A stretch of DNA of 30,982 nucleotides from Chara braunii (GCA_003427395.1 BFEA01000589.1:947071-978052); one strand, 5' to 3'; counted from the first letter of the stretch, positions 20,181 to 29,033 are shown. Numbers and translations are program-made. Notes: generated by a model from the letters alone, not told the origin.

Positions 20181-20860
20181 CAATCATCAATCAAGGTTAC
20201 CGCCACGAAGAGGAGCCGCGCGCACGAGAAAACTGCACGCAGCAAGGAAAATAGTGCGCGCGCTCTCGACGATTGCGCGCGATTGGATGCGCGCCCTGAG
20301 CTGAAAATTGGACCACCGGTGGCCTATGGCAAAGAGCTGAGGTGGTCCAAATTTCAGATCAAATGGTCCAGCGGATTATGAGATATCAAAGATCTAGGGT
20401 GCGCCATGAAATTTGAGTGTGTCGGGCGATGCACTATCAGCAGGTCGTCATCAAGATTACTAGTCATCATCACTCGCAGTAAGACAATCGTCATCAATAC
20501 AATGGATAATTAGTTGACATCCTCATCATCATTGCAGCCCTAGGGGTGTTTAGTCATTACCATAGTGACTTTTACCATTTGCAGTATCATGATCATGAAC
20601 ACTATCATCCTCAATTTAGGTCAGCAATTAATATTTCTTTTGGGCAGCTTCATTAGCATGCTCACCCTCATCACAATTTTTTCATTAGTCGTAATTCATC
20701 TGTAGGCGAAGTTGATCGCCACTACTATATTTAGGCTTGCTTCACTCAAATAGTCATCCATAACACATCACTACCATCATCAATACTAAAATCATATGAA
20801 AACTTTCAGTCTTAGGGTACCGTTTTCGGCTACCAAATTATCCAATAGTCATTAATGTTT
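20181..20860. other. CpG-rich patch, then AT-rich DNA with ATC tracts
   Basis: GCGCGC and related CpG strings cluster at 20216-20300, next to an inverted repeat (20302-20356). From 20430 to 20860 there is AT-rich DNA with scattered ATCATC and no gene. Confidence 0.5.
20302..20356. repeat. 16-bp inverted repeat
   Basis: TGAAAATTGGACCACC (20302-20317) and GGTGGTCCAAATTTCA (20341-20356) pair with one mismatch around a 23-nt loop. GAGCTGA occurs at the left arm and again just before the right arm. Confidence 0.8.
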
Positions 20861-20867
20861 ACATCGT

Positions 20868-20957
20868 GATTAGCGATATCCTGATTAACTACATCTAGAT
20901 TACCTTTACTTTGATTACCTATATCCCGATTACCTACTTCTTGATTACTCACTTCTT
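20868..20957 (+). repeat. 15-bp tandem repeat, six units
   Basis: Six consecutive 15-bp units, each starting GATTA, begin at 20868, 20883, 20898, 20913, 20928 and 20943. Units 3-6 read GATTACCT or GATTACTC followed by TTTACTT, ATATCCC, ACTTCTT-type ends. The period is a multiple of three, but no protein frame of useful length contains it. Confidence 0.9.
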
Positions 20958-21098
20958 GAGGAGAATTTTCTTTATTTTGTTTTTTCATGAGTTTCCTTTT
21001 CCTAATTGGGGATTTTGAACATTGAATTTTGCAGACACTTTAGTAAGGATAGGACTTCGGAGGTTACGGCTGGAATTTTGGTAGGCAGGGGTTTTTTG

Positions 21099-21309
21099 AG
21101 ACCCCAGGGTATAGACATACGGTAGTTACCCACAGCAGGTCTGAGATCCGCCTGGCCTAAGTTAGGGGACAAGCCAGGGGAAGGACGGTAGGGCTATCAG
21201 ACTGGGCTCCGCCTGGCCTTAGGTAAGCTAGGGGAAGGAGAGATAGGGCTAGCCAGTTGTGGGTATAGACTACTAGTTAGCTGTCCCCGAAAAATTAACC
21301 CTGGGGTCT
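21099..21309. repeat. 211-bp unit with 11-bp inverted ends
   Basis: AGACCCCAGGG at 21099-21109 is the exact inverse complement of CCCTGGGGTCT at 21299-21309. Inside, two diverged copies of a ~61-bp unit contain CCGCCTGGCC (21148 and 21209), AGGGGAAGGA and TAGGGCTA. The symmetry suggests a small non-autonomous element (MITE-like) or a structured repeat. No target duplication was recognised. Confidence 0.55.
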
Positions 21310-22200
21310 GTTACAGGGGAGCCTTATTCTACAGGGGTGTTGCATGGTGGGAGGCAGTAGCCCTATTGGGAATAGGGCAGATTGGGGATTGTCTGAGTCT
21401 GGGGCCGGGGTTGGAGAGTTGGTCGCCTTCATCCCCAGCGGGGGCAGACAGGGACAAGGGGTGGGCAAAGGCAGCCTCTAGGAGGGGATTGGTTGCCTTC
21501 GCGGATGTGGTGGAGGGAGGGGAGGGGAGGGGATCTGTTTTATGTTGGGGCCGAGGGATTTTCCTCGGTGGAGGCAGCATGAGGCAGGGTACAGTGGGTA
21601 TGGATTGGTTTGAGCTGTGACCAATGGAAGCGTATCCTTTTCACGATCTAATAAACTCGATGCGTCAAAAAAAGATCTGATAATTTCAATACAGTTCAAT
21701 ACTTCAAAACCAGCCACCTGCTGCTCTACAATCTTGGCACCACCTGGTCTTTTTTTTTTTTTGGGATATAGAAATTCAGGGATCGTCGAATCGAGACTGA
21801 TAACTGCTGAAGTTGCTTTGTTCTGTGCTCCTGGATTACCGATGCCAGAACAACGTTGGTCGGAGCTGGGGCATAGCCCTGTAACCTGTAATTGGCAGGG
21901 GTGGGAGGCCTTGTAGAGAGAGTTGGGGTTTGCTGAGGGGGGAAAGCAAGCCAATGGTGAACCAGGAGGGGCTACCTTGACATCCTATGGGGTGGGGTTA
22001 GTCTGGGTAGCGAGGAGAGATCAGCTATGGCAGTGGGGGGATAGGTTTGTCTTGTTCTAGAGTTGCAATATCTAGGTAAGGGAGGGCTTGGAGTTGTTCA
22101 GGATTAGGAGTCCAGTATGGCTGACTCAGCATGTGTAGCTACATTTTTTTGTCATCACTGACATCATTAGTGTCATCAGCATTAGAATTTTCTATTCTCA
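21310..22200. other. G-rich then mixed stretch, unassigned frames
   Basis: G-rich + strand to 21640, including a quadruplex-type motif at 21516-21533 (G3, G4, G4, G4 with single A loops). A 158-codon minus frame (21478-21954) has a central part VAGFEVLNCIEIIRSFFDAS that looks more protein-like than its Pro-rich ends, but no family is recognised. A T12 run at about 21750 lies inside it. No gene is called. Confidence 0.4.
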
Positions 22201-22260
22201 GGTTTTTCTCAGCCGACGCCGGATAATGGCCCCGGTGTTACAAACTGATGTATGTTCATA

Positions 22261-22336
22261 TGGGATGCTGGGCCCGGTTCCCACCACGTGCTGCTCCCCA
22301 TGAATAGACTGGAGCTTGTCCTTTGGAAAAAAAAGA

Positions 22337-22366
<30 letters not shown>
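22261..22366 (+). mobile_element. SINE-like repeat, copy 3
   Basis: Head GGGATGCTGGGCCCGG at 22261, then TGCTCCCCATGAATAGA and a GGAGCTTGTCC end, then an A-rich tail with regular G interruptions (22327-22366). It is shorter and more diverged than copies 1 and 2. The tail ends exactly where LINE fragment C begins. Confidence 0.55.
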
Positions 22367-22368
<2 letters not shown>

Positions 22369-22530
22369 TGGGGTGGCTAACATTGTTAGCAGCCACAGCA
22401 GGGCTGCAGCTCTTGGCATTGGTGCCGAATGAAGTTGTTCCCAACAACGTGTGAGGGACTGCACAATGTCTTCTTCTTCATATGTGGTAGCTTGAGACCA
22501 CCTGCTGAGGACGCCACCACGAAGACTGAA
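22367..22530 (-). pseudogene. LINE fragment C: short ORF2 C-terminal piece
   Basis: The minus strand reads TTYEEEDIVQSLTRCWEQL, then HSAPMPRAAALLWLLTMLATPS. It aligns with EEYERLW-QLQLIPSQK and ASLLWLQAHLAVPTAMW of the long LINE and LATPSTVWLTERG of fragment B. GTTAGCCACCCCATCT is shared exactly with B. The fragment is cut at its 3' side by the A-rich tail of SINE-like copy 3. It is uninterrupted over about 50 codons, and shows that the codon which is TAA (26084) in the long LINE is Glu in a relative. Confidence 0.7.
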
Positions 22531-22539
22531 CGAAAAGGT

Positions 22540-22810
22540 TCCAAGTACGGAAACTCTCCCTCCACCAAAAAGAAAGCCACGCTAGCGCTAGCGCCCCGCA
22601 AGCCGCCGGTCCGGCACGGCTCGGGCCACCGGCGCAACTAGTGTCCCGGGGGGTTTCTCCGGGCGCTAGGCCTGTGCGCGCGCCCAACAGACGTGCGTGG
22701 TGCTTTGCCACACGGCGTCCGCTGTTGGTGATACACGTGTCCCGCGACGCGCGGACAGGGGTAGCGCCAGTCGTGGAAAGGTTCGATACGACGACGTTTA
22801 GCGGCGACCT
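22540..22810. other. GC-rich patch
   Basis: High GC with GCTAGCGCTAGCGCC and many CpG. Frames are open on several strands because stop codons are AT-rich, so none is called. It may be the 5' flank of the possible gene that follows. Confidence 0.4.
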
Positions 22811-22821
22811 CTTTGGCAACG

Positions 22822-23975
22822 ATGGAGGGAGGCATGGAAACGGAGGAAGTCTCTGTGTGGTCCATGGCGATAACTTACAAGCTACAGCTGGAGGAGATGC
22901 ATGCAACGCTGTGCCAAGCAAGGGTGGATCTGTCATACGAGATCCTGCTGGAGGGAGAGGATACCTATGATGGGCTGGAGGATGAGCTCTTTGAGCTCAT
23001 TTTTTCTCGGCAGCAGGACGCGAAGCCCGAGCAATCGAGGTTCTTTGTGATTGCGTTGGGATGGTGCAGCGGATTAAAGACAAGTTCTCTGATCTTTTGG
23101 CGACAAGACAAGCGCGTGACTCGCCAAGCGCCGAGATACAGATAGCAACAATTTCTCCAGCATCTTTTACAATATCCACATTAAGATTGACGTCATCAAC
23201 TATGGCATCCACGACGATGACATCATTTTCTGCAGCGGCGAGGTCATTACACACTGCGAGTCCTGTTCAACAATGGAGGCTGCTTGAGCAGGCTGATGAG
23301 GCAAGGGGGCAGGAAGTGGGGCCGCCCTCTTGTGCCGAATGCGCGGATCGTCTATGCTTCAACGCGCTTACAAACTGTGGAGGCAGAGGCCTTGAGGAGG
23401 GGCGGGGCCTGTGCGTCGAGATTGATGAGTGTGCATATAAGGATGACGATCATGACACTGTGGTCGGCCTTAGTGAGTGCGTCCTTGCTGCTGACGATAT
23501 GGGTGACGGTCGTTGTGGTGAAAACAACAACAACAACAAAGTTGATTACATAGCATGCAACGGTCGCGGAGGTGAAAATAACAACAATAACAGCGTTGAT
23601 TACAAAGCATGCAACATCGAAATTTGTGATAACATCAATCAGGGGGAAGACACTGATGGGGAGGTGAGTGCGATAATCATGGCATGCAACGGTCGCGGAG
23701 GTGGACATAACAACAACAACAACGTTGATTATATAGCATGCAACAACAAGAGTTGCGATAATACCAAGCAGGGGGAAGACGCTGATCGAGAGCTAAGTGC
23801 GACTAGGCTGCTTCTTTCTTCTCAGTGTTCCTCTTCTATTCTGCTTTCGTTTCTACGTGTTGTGCGGTACGACTGGGGTCAGGGGCGAGATGACGGGCCG
23901 ATTGGGAGGTGCGTGGAACAGGGAGAGGGCGTGGGGTTGTGGGGGGAGGGTTGGTGGCGGGAAGGGGTTGGATAA
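22822..23975 (+). CDS. Possible gene with helical N-terminus and Asn-rich repeats, frame broken
   Basis: Two overlapping + frames appear to be one coding sequence. The first (from ATG 22822) has an acidic, amphipathic helical pattern (YKLQLEEMHATLCQARVDL, then GLEDELFELIF). The second, open upstream to 22995 and through 23975, reads EARAIEVLCDCVGM, then VQRIKDKFSDLLA, a Ser/Thr-rich linker, a Cys-containing stretch and repeats. A one-base length change in the T run at 23000-23005 would link them. The repeats (partial at 23508-23561, full 129 bp at 23562-23690, then 23691 to about 23808) encode N-runs, VDYIACN, and CDN-QGED with acidic residues; all unit lengths are multiples of three. The last 60 residues are Gly/Trp/Arg-rich and less convincing. 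No family is recognised. It could be a host gene, a pseudogene or a transposon-captured frame. Confidence 0.4.
23508..23808 (+). repeat. Frame-preserving 54/129-bp tandem repeat
   Basis: Units starting GGTCGTTGTGGTG (23508) and GGTCGCGGAGGTG (23562, 23691) continue with AAC-rich tracts, GTTGATTA and AGCATGCAAC. The first is a 54-bp partial unit. The third matches the second through GGGGGAAGAC and the GAGTGCGA-like end. Confidence 0.9.
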
Positions 23976-24547
23976 GTGCTGCTTTCACCTCCTCGGTCGA
24001 AACGCGTTTTCGATTTTTGGGAATCGGAGGGGAGGGAAGTTGATATGGCTTTGATCGCCAATTCGGCTACTCGTTTTTGGTGATGATTGATGCGGAAATG
24101 GGGAATTCGTAAGGAGCAATGAGCTGCTACGACAGTATGGAGCACCATAGCTGCGTGTTATAGCCAATTTGGATGCGTTGAGATTTAGCTACGTGCTGCG
24201 ACGACGTTTCATTGGTCTCTGGAAATACCTGCTCTGAATCCCCCTCCCGCTTATTAGTAGAAGATAAGGGTTTCGGAGAGGGTGTTTCGATAGATATGAG
24301 CAGCTGCCTGTCCACGTGGATTTGCAGAGCATCGGCTGCGTGGTGTGCTGATGACTTAGTAAACCTCTATGATCTCTCGCTCCGGATGCCCCTCCCTGTT
24401 ATTGGTAGATCACAAGGGTTTCGGAGGGGGAGTTTTGTTTTTATAAAGATGAGCAGCAAACCCCTCAGCAAAAGCCGTAATCAAAGCTGCCCATCAAATC
24501 ATGTAGCGCCGTGTGTTGGCTGGCCTGTGCTGGATTGCTTTCCGGTC
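23976..24547. other. Duplicated but non-coding stretch
   Basis: Contains a diverged duplication at a 148-bp offset (24231-24304 and 24379-24458). Both copies start GCTC, include a CCCCTCCC block, TTATT-GTAGA, AAGGGTTTCGGAG and end GATATGAGCAGC or GATGAGCAGC. Open frames on both strands follow the duplication and carry no motif. Confidence 0.55.
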
Positions 24548-24638
24548 GACACGTGGTTCGTTGATATGATTCTATAACTGTCAAGGGACGCTGGACACGT
24601 GTTCGTTGATATGATTCTATAACTGTCAAGGGACGCTG
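24548..24638. repeat. 46/45-bp tandem duplication
   Basis: Units 24548-24593 and 24594-24638 are identical except for one extra G (GACACGTGGTTCG against GACACGTGTTCG). Each ends in GTCAAGGGACGCTG, the start of the SINE-like repeat head, so the copy boundary coincides with that head. Confidence 0.95.
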
Positions 24639-24762
24639 GACCTGATTTTTAGCAGGTGTTGCTCCCCACCAATAGATGGAGCCTCCCGGGGCATGCTAGT
24701 GGTGTTTGCTCTTATCAGCATCACTAGCATTCACCTGGGTTGTTAAAAAAAAAAAAAAAAAA
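24630..24762 (+). mobile_element. SINE-like repeat, copy 2
   Basis: Head GGGACGCTGGACCTG, then TTTTTAGCAGGTGTTGCTCC, CCACCAATAGATGGAGCCTC, GTGTTTGCTCTTATCAGCA, and an A18 tail (24745-24762). The best-preserved of three copies; copy 1 is its inverse-strand relative about 8.7 kb away. The tail implies RNA-mediated insertion by an LINE-type reverse transcriptase, plausibly that of the LINE family present here (inference). Confidence 0.7.
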
Positions 24763-25064
24763 CTGCTGAGTGCCACCATCAGCGGAGTCCTGTTGGATTG
24801 TGTGAGGCTGTACCCCAACGTCGATGTGTAGTCCATCAGCCACCTGGCCTGTGTGGCCCTTCGGCCTACCCTCCATGGCCATAAATGAGGGTTTATTTTC
24901 AATGTTCGAACTGGTCTACCGTTCGCCCAAAGGTAGTAGGACCAGTTCCCCTCTTCGTCACAGCTTTCCCGGACCCTCACCTGTACCAGATTGCCTAGTG
25001 GTCTGTCCCTTTGATTCTGTGCTTCGACTTCTTCTATCAGCTGTAGTTGTGGGGAGCCTGCCTG
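24763..25064. other. Spacer between SINE-like copy and LINE A
   Basis: No recognised gene. The stretch ending at the LINE poly(A) boundary is the presumptive 3' target side of the insertion; the 5' side is outside the window. Confidence 0.5.
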
Positions 25065-25092
25065 TTTTTTTTTTTTTTTTTTTTTTTTTTTT
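25065..25092 (-). other. LINE A poly(A) tail
   Basis: T28 on the + strand, uninterrupted, at the junction between flanking DNA and the element's 3' UTR. The length and purity suggest insertion was not very ancient, in contrast with the interrupted tail of SINE-like copy 3. Confidence 0.9.
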
Positions 25093-25568
25093 CATCCGTA
25101 ATATGTCAATTCATTTCAAAAATTCAAAATTCGGGCCGGGGTCCCACAATTCTACCCGGAGTTACTCTGGCAGCCTTAGCCAGTTTCGCTTATGAAATAA
25201 ACTGTCACAATTCATACTTTCAAACTTATGCAAGAGTAAGAAAGACTACCTACTTTACTACTTCTTAACTCATTCCCCTAACTAACCTAATACACAGGCC
25301 TAGAACGGCCTGACACCGACGTGACGATCGGTTGGAACAATACTTGTTCCCGAGTAACCTGCCACTCTACCACCCTCCTCCCCTTTTTGCCTACTGCGGC
25401 CGTAACCAATATATAACCAACCGAGTGGACCTGGTTGGTACACTAACCTTCTCCAAATACTTAGCTTAAATCTATATATCTTCTACGCATCCCATCCGTC
25501 TCTGTCAACCATTGACCCCATTTCAGCTTGTTCTCTTGGGAGATACCAACCAGATGTTCATTCTGAGC
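25093..25568 (-). other. LINE A 3' UTR
   Basis: Non-coding between the ORF2 stop (25571-25569) and the poly(A). The last ~60 bp, with GGGGTCC and TCTACCCG on the + strand, recur at the 3' end of fragment B and may be the segment recognised by the element's reverse transcriptase (inference). Confidence 0.75.
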
Positions 25569-26219
25569 TCAAGTCTTCTTGAACCATTCCTTCCCTTTGG
25601 TGGATTTACCCTTGCCGACTTTCCTTGTCCAATCCGCTTTAATTTCCTCTAACAGACGCTTCTTAAAAATGATCTCTGCCTGTTGATCTGTCAACTTTTC
25701 CTCTTTAAACCTTCGCCTGTTCCTATCCTTCCAAATTACACTCATAAGACATGCTCTAGCTACTTGAGCCACATATCCCCATCCCTGATTGACTGTGAGA
25801 TCTTGAGGCAGAAACCCTGATAGCGCCCATCTTTCCCCCATAGGGTTATTTCTACATGTGATCTCCTTCCAGTGAAATAGTCACCATCTCCACCATTTTT
25901 GAGACCTTGGGCATGCCCACCACAAGTGTCTCTCATTCTCGTAGAACCAGCCACAAAAGTCGCATTTCGTGTCGATGCTCTCCATCCCTCTTTCTTTTAA
26001 CCACATTGCTGTGGGTACCGCTAGATGAGCTTGTAGCCATAATAGTGAGGCCTACTTCTGTGATGGTATCAGCTGCAGCTGTTACCACAATCTCTCATAC
26101 TCTTCTTGTTTGGGGGACTCCTGTCTGGGTCTGTGTTTCTCTCATTTCTTCTGTAGTTTAGTTGACAGTGACTGTGACCTTTGTACTATTCTAGTTGTTA
26201 ATCTATAATCTAACTTTTG
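25569..26219 (-). pseudogene. LINE A ORF2 C-terminal zinc-binding segment
   Basis: This continues in exactly the same frame as the RT part but contains TGA (26144-26142), TAA (26084-26082), TAG (26054-26052) and TGA (25883-25881). Readable blocks: ASLLWLQAHLAVPTAMWLK, then CDFCGWFYENERHLWWACP with CxxC, H and C intact (about 25963-25913), then GWGYVAQVARACLMSVIWK and DRNRRRF. This is the zinc-binding region found after RT in plant non-LTR elements, thought to help bind nucleic acid. The blocks align with fragments B, C and D. The final stop is TGA at 25571. No RNase H domain follows. The 91-codon open part starts at ATG 25841. Confidence 0.85.
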
Positions 26220-27761
26220 TTACCCAACTTCTACTTTCCCTTCCAATTCCCAACCCCATCCCTCTGGATCGATGCGAAGTCTATTTACTTCAGTCCCCTG
26301 AGCTACTGGTGAGAAACTCGTCTCCTTGCTTCCTCTGCTACGCACCCTGCATTCTACCATGTCATTCACCCCCATCCTTTCTAATGTTCTGAAGCTCTGC
26401 AAGCAAATTTTCTTTTTTTCTTCCTCTTCAAATACCTCCAATACACATTTTCCTGGTGGATATTCTTCCCAATACTGAATACGATAAAACCTTCTTGTCT
26501 GATCCTCGTCTTTCATATACCATGTGCCTGGAGGATTTATTCCTTCAGGGTCAATGAGTTGTTTCCATTCCTCTGGTATCGCTTGAATGAGGAGCTTTTT
26601 CCTTTCATTCTGCAGAGGAAGTTGACCCAGACTTCCTTTCACTTGCTTGTCAGTCTTCCAACCATTCACTTTTTCGTCCCATAGGTCTCTGATGGCGGCG
26701 ATTCCTCTTTGTGTCCACCTGTACCCAAAATTTCCTGCTCCTGTCCTGGCTGAGAATGTGCCCCCCTCCGCATCTCGTATATGCAGGTTGTCGAACAGAT
26801 TTTGTGCCAGAACCTGCTGCTTAGAACTTGGCCGAATTTGGACATTTGGTTTCAAAGCCTTACATGCCTTTATTACCTCTTTCCAAAAACGAGATTTTAC
26901 ATGTTTATTCAAGAAGGCATCTGATAGCATTGCAACCCACACGTCCGCTGGCCTGCTCAGACCCCACTCTCGCATGATTATTCGTTCGGCAAGGAGAACC
27001 CCGTCTGCACTCTGTTCTGCTTCGGCTACTCTATTTATCCACCTGCTTAGTAGTACCTTGTTTTGTAGTCTTGGATCCATGATTGCCAAACCTGCATCCT
27101 CCCTTGCCAGGCATACCTCTTCCCATGCTACCTTTGATAAGCAGCCTTCTTCCTTCTTTCCGAATGGCTTCCATATGAATCTTCTCGCTTCTTTGTTAAC
27201 AGTGCTTAGCAGTTCTACTGGGAGGTTTCTGATGACCGACACGAACCACAGTAAGGCGAAGGCCGAACTGTTCAAAACCAGTGCTCTACCTATCAATGAC
27301 AGGTGTCTCGCTGTTCCCCGGCTTCTGATACGTGCTACAACTTTTCCTTGCAAGATAGTCGCCTGGGATGATGAGCAGTCACTCAATGCCACCCGAACAC
27401 CCAAGCATTTTTCCGCCTCCTCACTCCTCACTCTCCTCATGCCCCAGTCCATACTCAAATTGTGCGAATTTGACAAAAAATAAACAGACTTTGTCCAGTT
27501 AACTGCAGCTTCCGACAACTTGAATTCCATATACGTAGTTAGACACAGCTTCAGGGCCTCCAAGGATCCTGTTTCATTCGCTGAGATAGCAAGTAGGTCA
27601 TCAGCGAGTACTTTGACCTTGCAGTTCACGTCCTCCGTGATTTGAAGTCCGCTAATTGCTGTGTTCGTCCTAATACTATTAATTAAAACTTCCATTTGTA
27701 CTACGAAGAGTAGGGGGGCTAGGGGGCATCCCTGCCTCAATGATCTAGTCAAACTGAACTC
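26220..27761 (-). pseudogene. LINE A reverse transcriptase, second half, and post-RT region
   Basis: Follows the nonsense codon at 27764-27762 without frame change. It begins EFSLTRSLRQGCPLAPLLF, the motif preceding the catalytic loop, then VKVLADDLLAI with the two catalytic Asp at about 27602-27597, then AVNWTKSVYF and KCLGVRV. The remaining ~350 residues are the helical thumb/linker typical of plant L1 (RRFIWKPFG, GGLAIMDP-like AGLAIMDP, LSRWINRV) and the region matched by fragment E (FGYRWTQRGIAAIRD). The 510-residue frame has no internal ATG near its start: its first codon in the open stretch after the stop is not a plausible initiator, so it is a piece of ORF2 and not a separate gene. 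It closes at TAA 26222-26220. Confidence 0.92.
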
Positions 27762-29033
27762 TTATGAGCACTGCCCATTAACCATGACCGCTGCAGGGGA
27801 ATAGGCATACAAAACTTTGACCCACCTACAAAAGTTTTGGCGAAAGCCCATTTTCCTTAGCGAAGTCATCAAAAACGCCCAATTAACTCTATCGTATGTC
27901 TTTTCTAGGTCTAGCATTAGTATCGCTATGTCTAGGTTTCCTTCCTCCACCACTTCTAGCGCCTGGATAGCTGTTAAAATATTCTCGAAAATTGATCTAT
28001 CACGAACAAAAGCCCTCTGTTCGCTGCCAACCAGTTTCGGTAAAACTGGGCCCAGTCGCTTGGCCAGTGCCTTTGCAAGTATCTTATACACTACGTTCAG
28101 TAGGGAGATTGGCCTCCAATTCTTTACCTCTTTCACATCTCCCTTTTTGAACAGTAGCGTAATGACACCTCTCGCCATTGTTTTCCCCAACTTACCCCCT
28201 AGTAAGATATTATTATATATATGTACTAGGTCCGCTTCCAGGACGTCCCAGCAACATTCATAAAACTCAACCGGTAAGCCGTCGTCGCCTGGTGTTTTCC
28301 CTCTGGCCATTTCCTTTACTGTTTGTTTCAGTTCCTCCTCCGTGATTGGTCTCTCCAGGTTCAGGCTCTGCTGCTCTGTCAGCTTCACTTGTAAGTTGTC
28401 CCACAGATTGGAGAACTCAGACATATCTGTATCAATATCTTCAAACTGCCTTCTCGAAGTGAGTATGTCCTGAAAATAAATCTTGGCGTACTCGCACATT
28501 CCCTCCAGTGACTTGGTCACCGACATTGCAGGTAACTGTGGATGCTTGAGTTCTGACATGTTTACCTGTTTCCTCCTTGGGAGAAGCTTTTTAAAGGATT
28601 CTTTGGTATGGAGGTCGGACGTGATGATCCCTTTCTCCATCAGGATCTCCTTCCACCTTTTGTCTTTAGCACACTGTATCTCCTCCCATTGCTTTAGCCT
28701 GTTTTCCCTCTCTTGAGCCCATACCAGTTCCGATATGGAGTGACCTTCCATATTTTTCTCAGCTTCCTCTACACTGGCTTCCATATCTCTTTCTTCCTTG
28801 TTGCGTGCATAGGCTGCTATGACAGAGAAAACGTCAAACTTATAGGAGATTATCCTCAGTCCCGCATCTAACCATTCCTCTCTATAAACAAAATATTGCT
28901 CTGCATTGCGCCAATCCTGCCAGAAGGATTTCACCCAGTCTATCCAGCCTTTGTCCTCTAAGTTTATTGTATTTAGCTTGAACAGTCCTGGGCCCCGTTG
29001 TAGCTCTTGTCCGACCCTGATCTCCATTACCAC
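27762..29033 (-). pseudogene. LINE A reverse transcriptase, first half
   Basis: The frame picks up directly after the endonuclease's terminal S-D-H (29046-29038 side) and runs 423 codons to TAA 27764-27762. A ~230-residue charged linker precedes RT. RT motifs: ITEEELKQTVKEMARGKTPG with GDDGLP (about 28298-28272), KNWRPISLLNVVYKILAKAL, GSEQRAFVRDRSIFENIL, and the first catalytic Asp in LMLDLEKTYDRV (Asp at 27911-27909). In most relatives the motif is KAYD or KAFD; here KTYD. It ends AAVMVNGQCS, where the stop falls inside the VNG-x-S-x-x-F motif that links to the next segment. The enzyme copies the element's RNA at a nicked target site. Confidence 0.92.

Noticed and set aside
26647-27483. 278-codon + strand frame
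   Set aside because: Antisense shadow of LINE ORF2; the minus strand has clear RT and post-RT motifs.
27762-27764. Alternative genetic code reading TAA as Gln
   Set aside because: The six internal ORF2 stops include TAA, TAG and TGA, and the related fragment C has Glu where the long copy has TAA at 26084; ordinary decay explains them.
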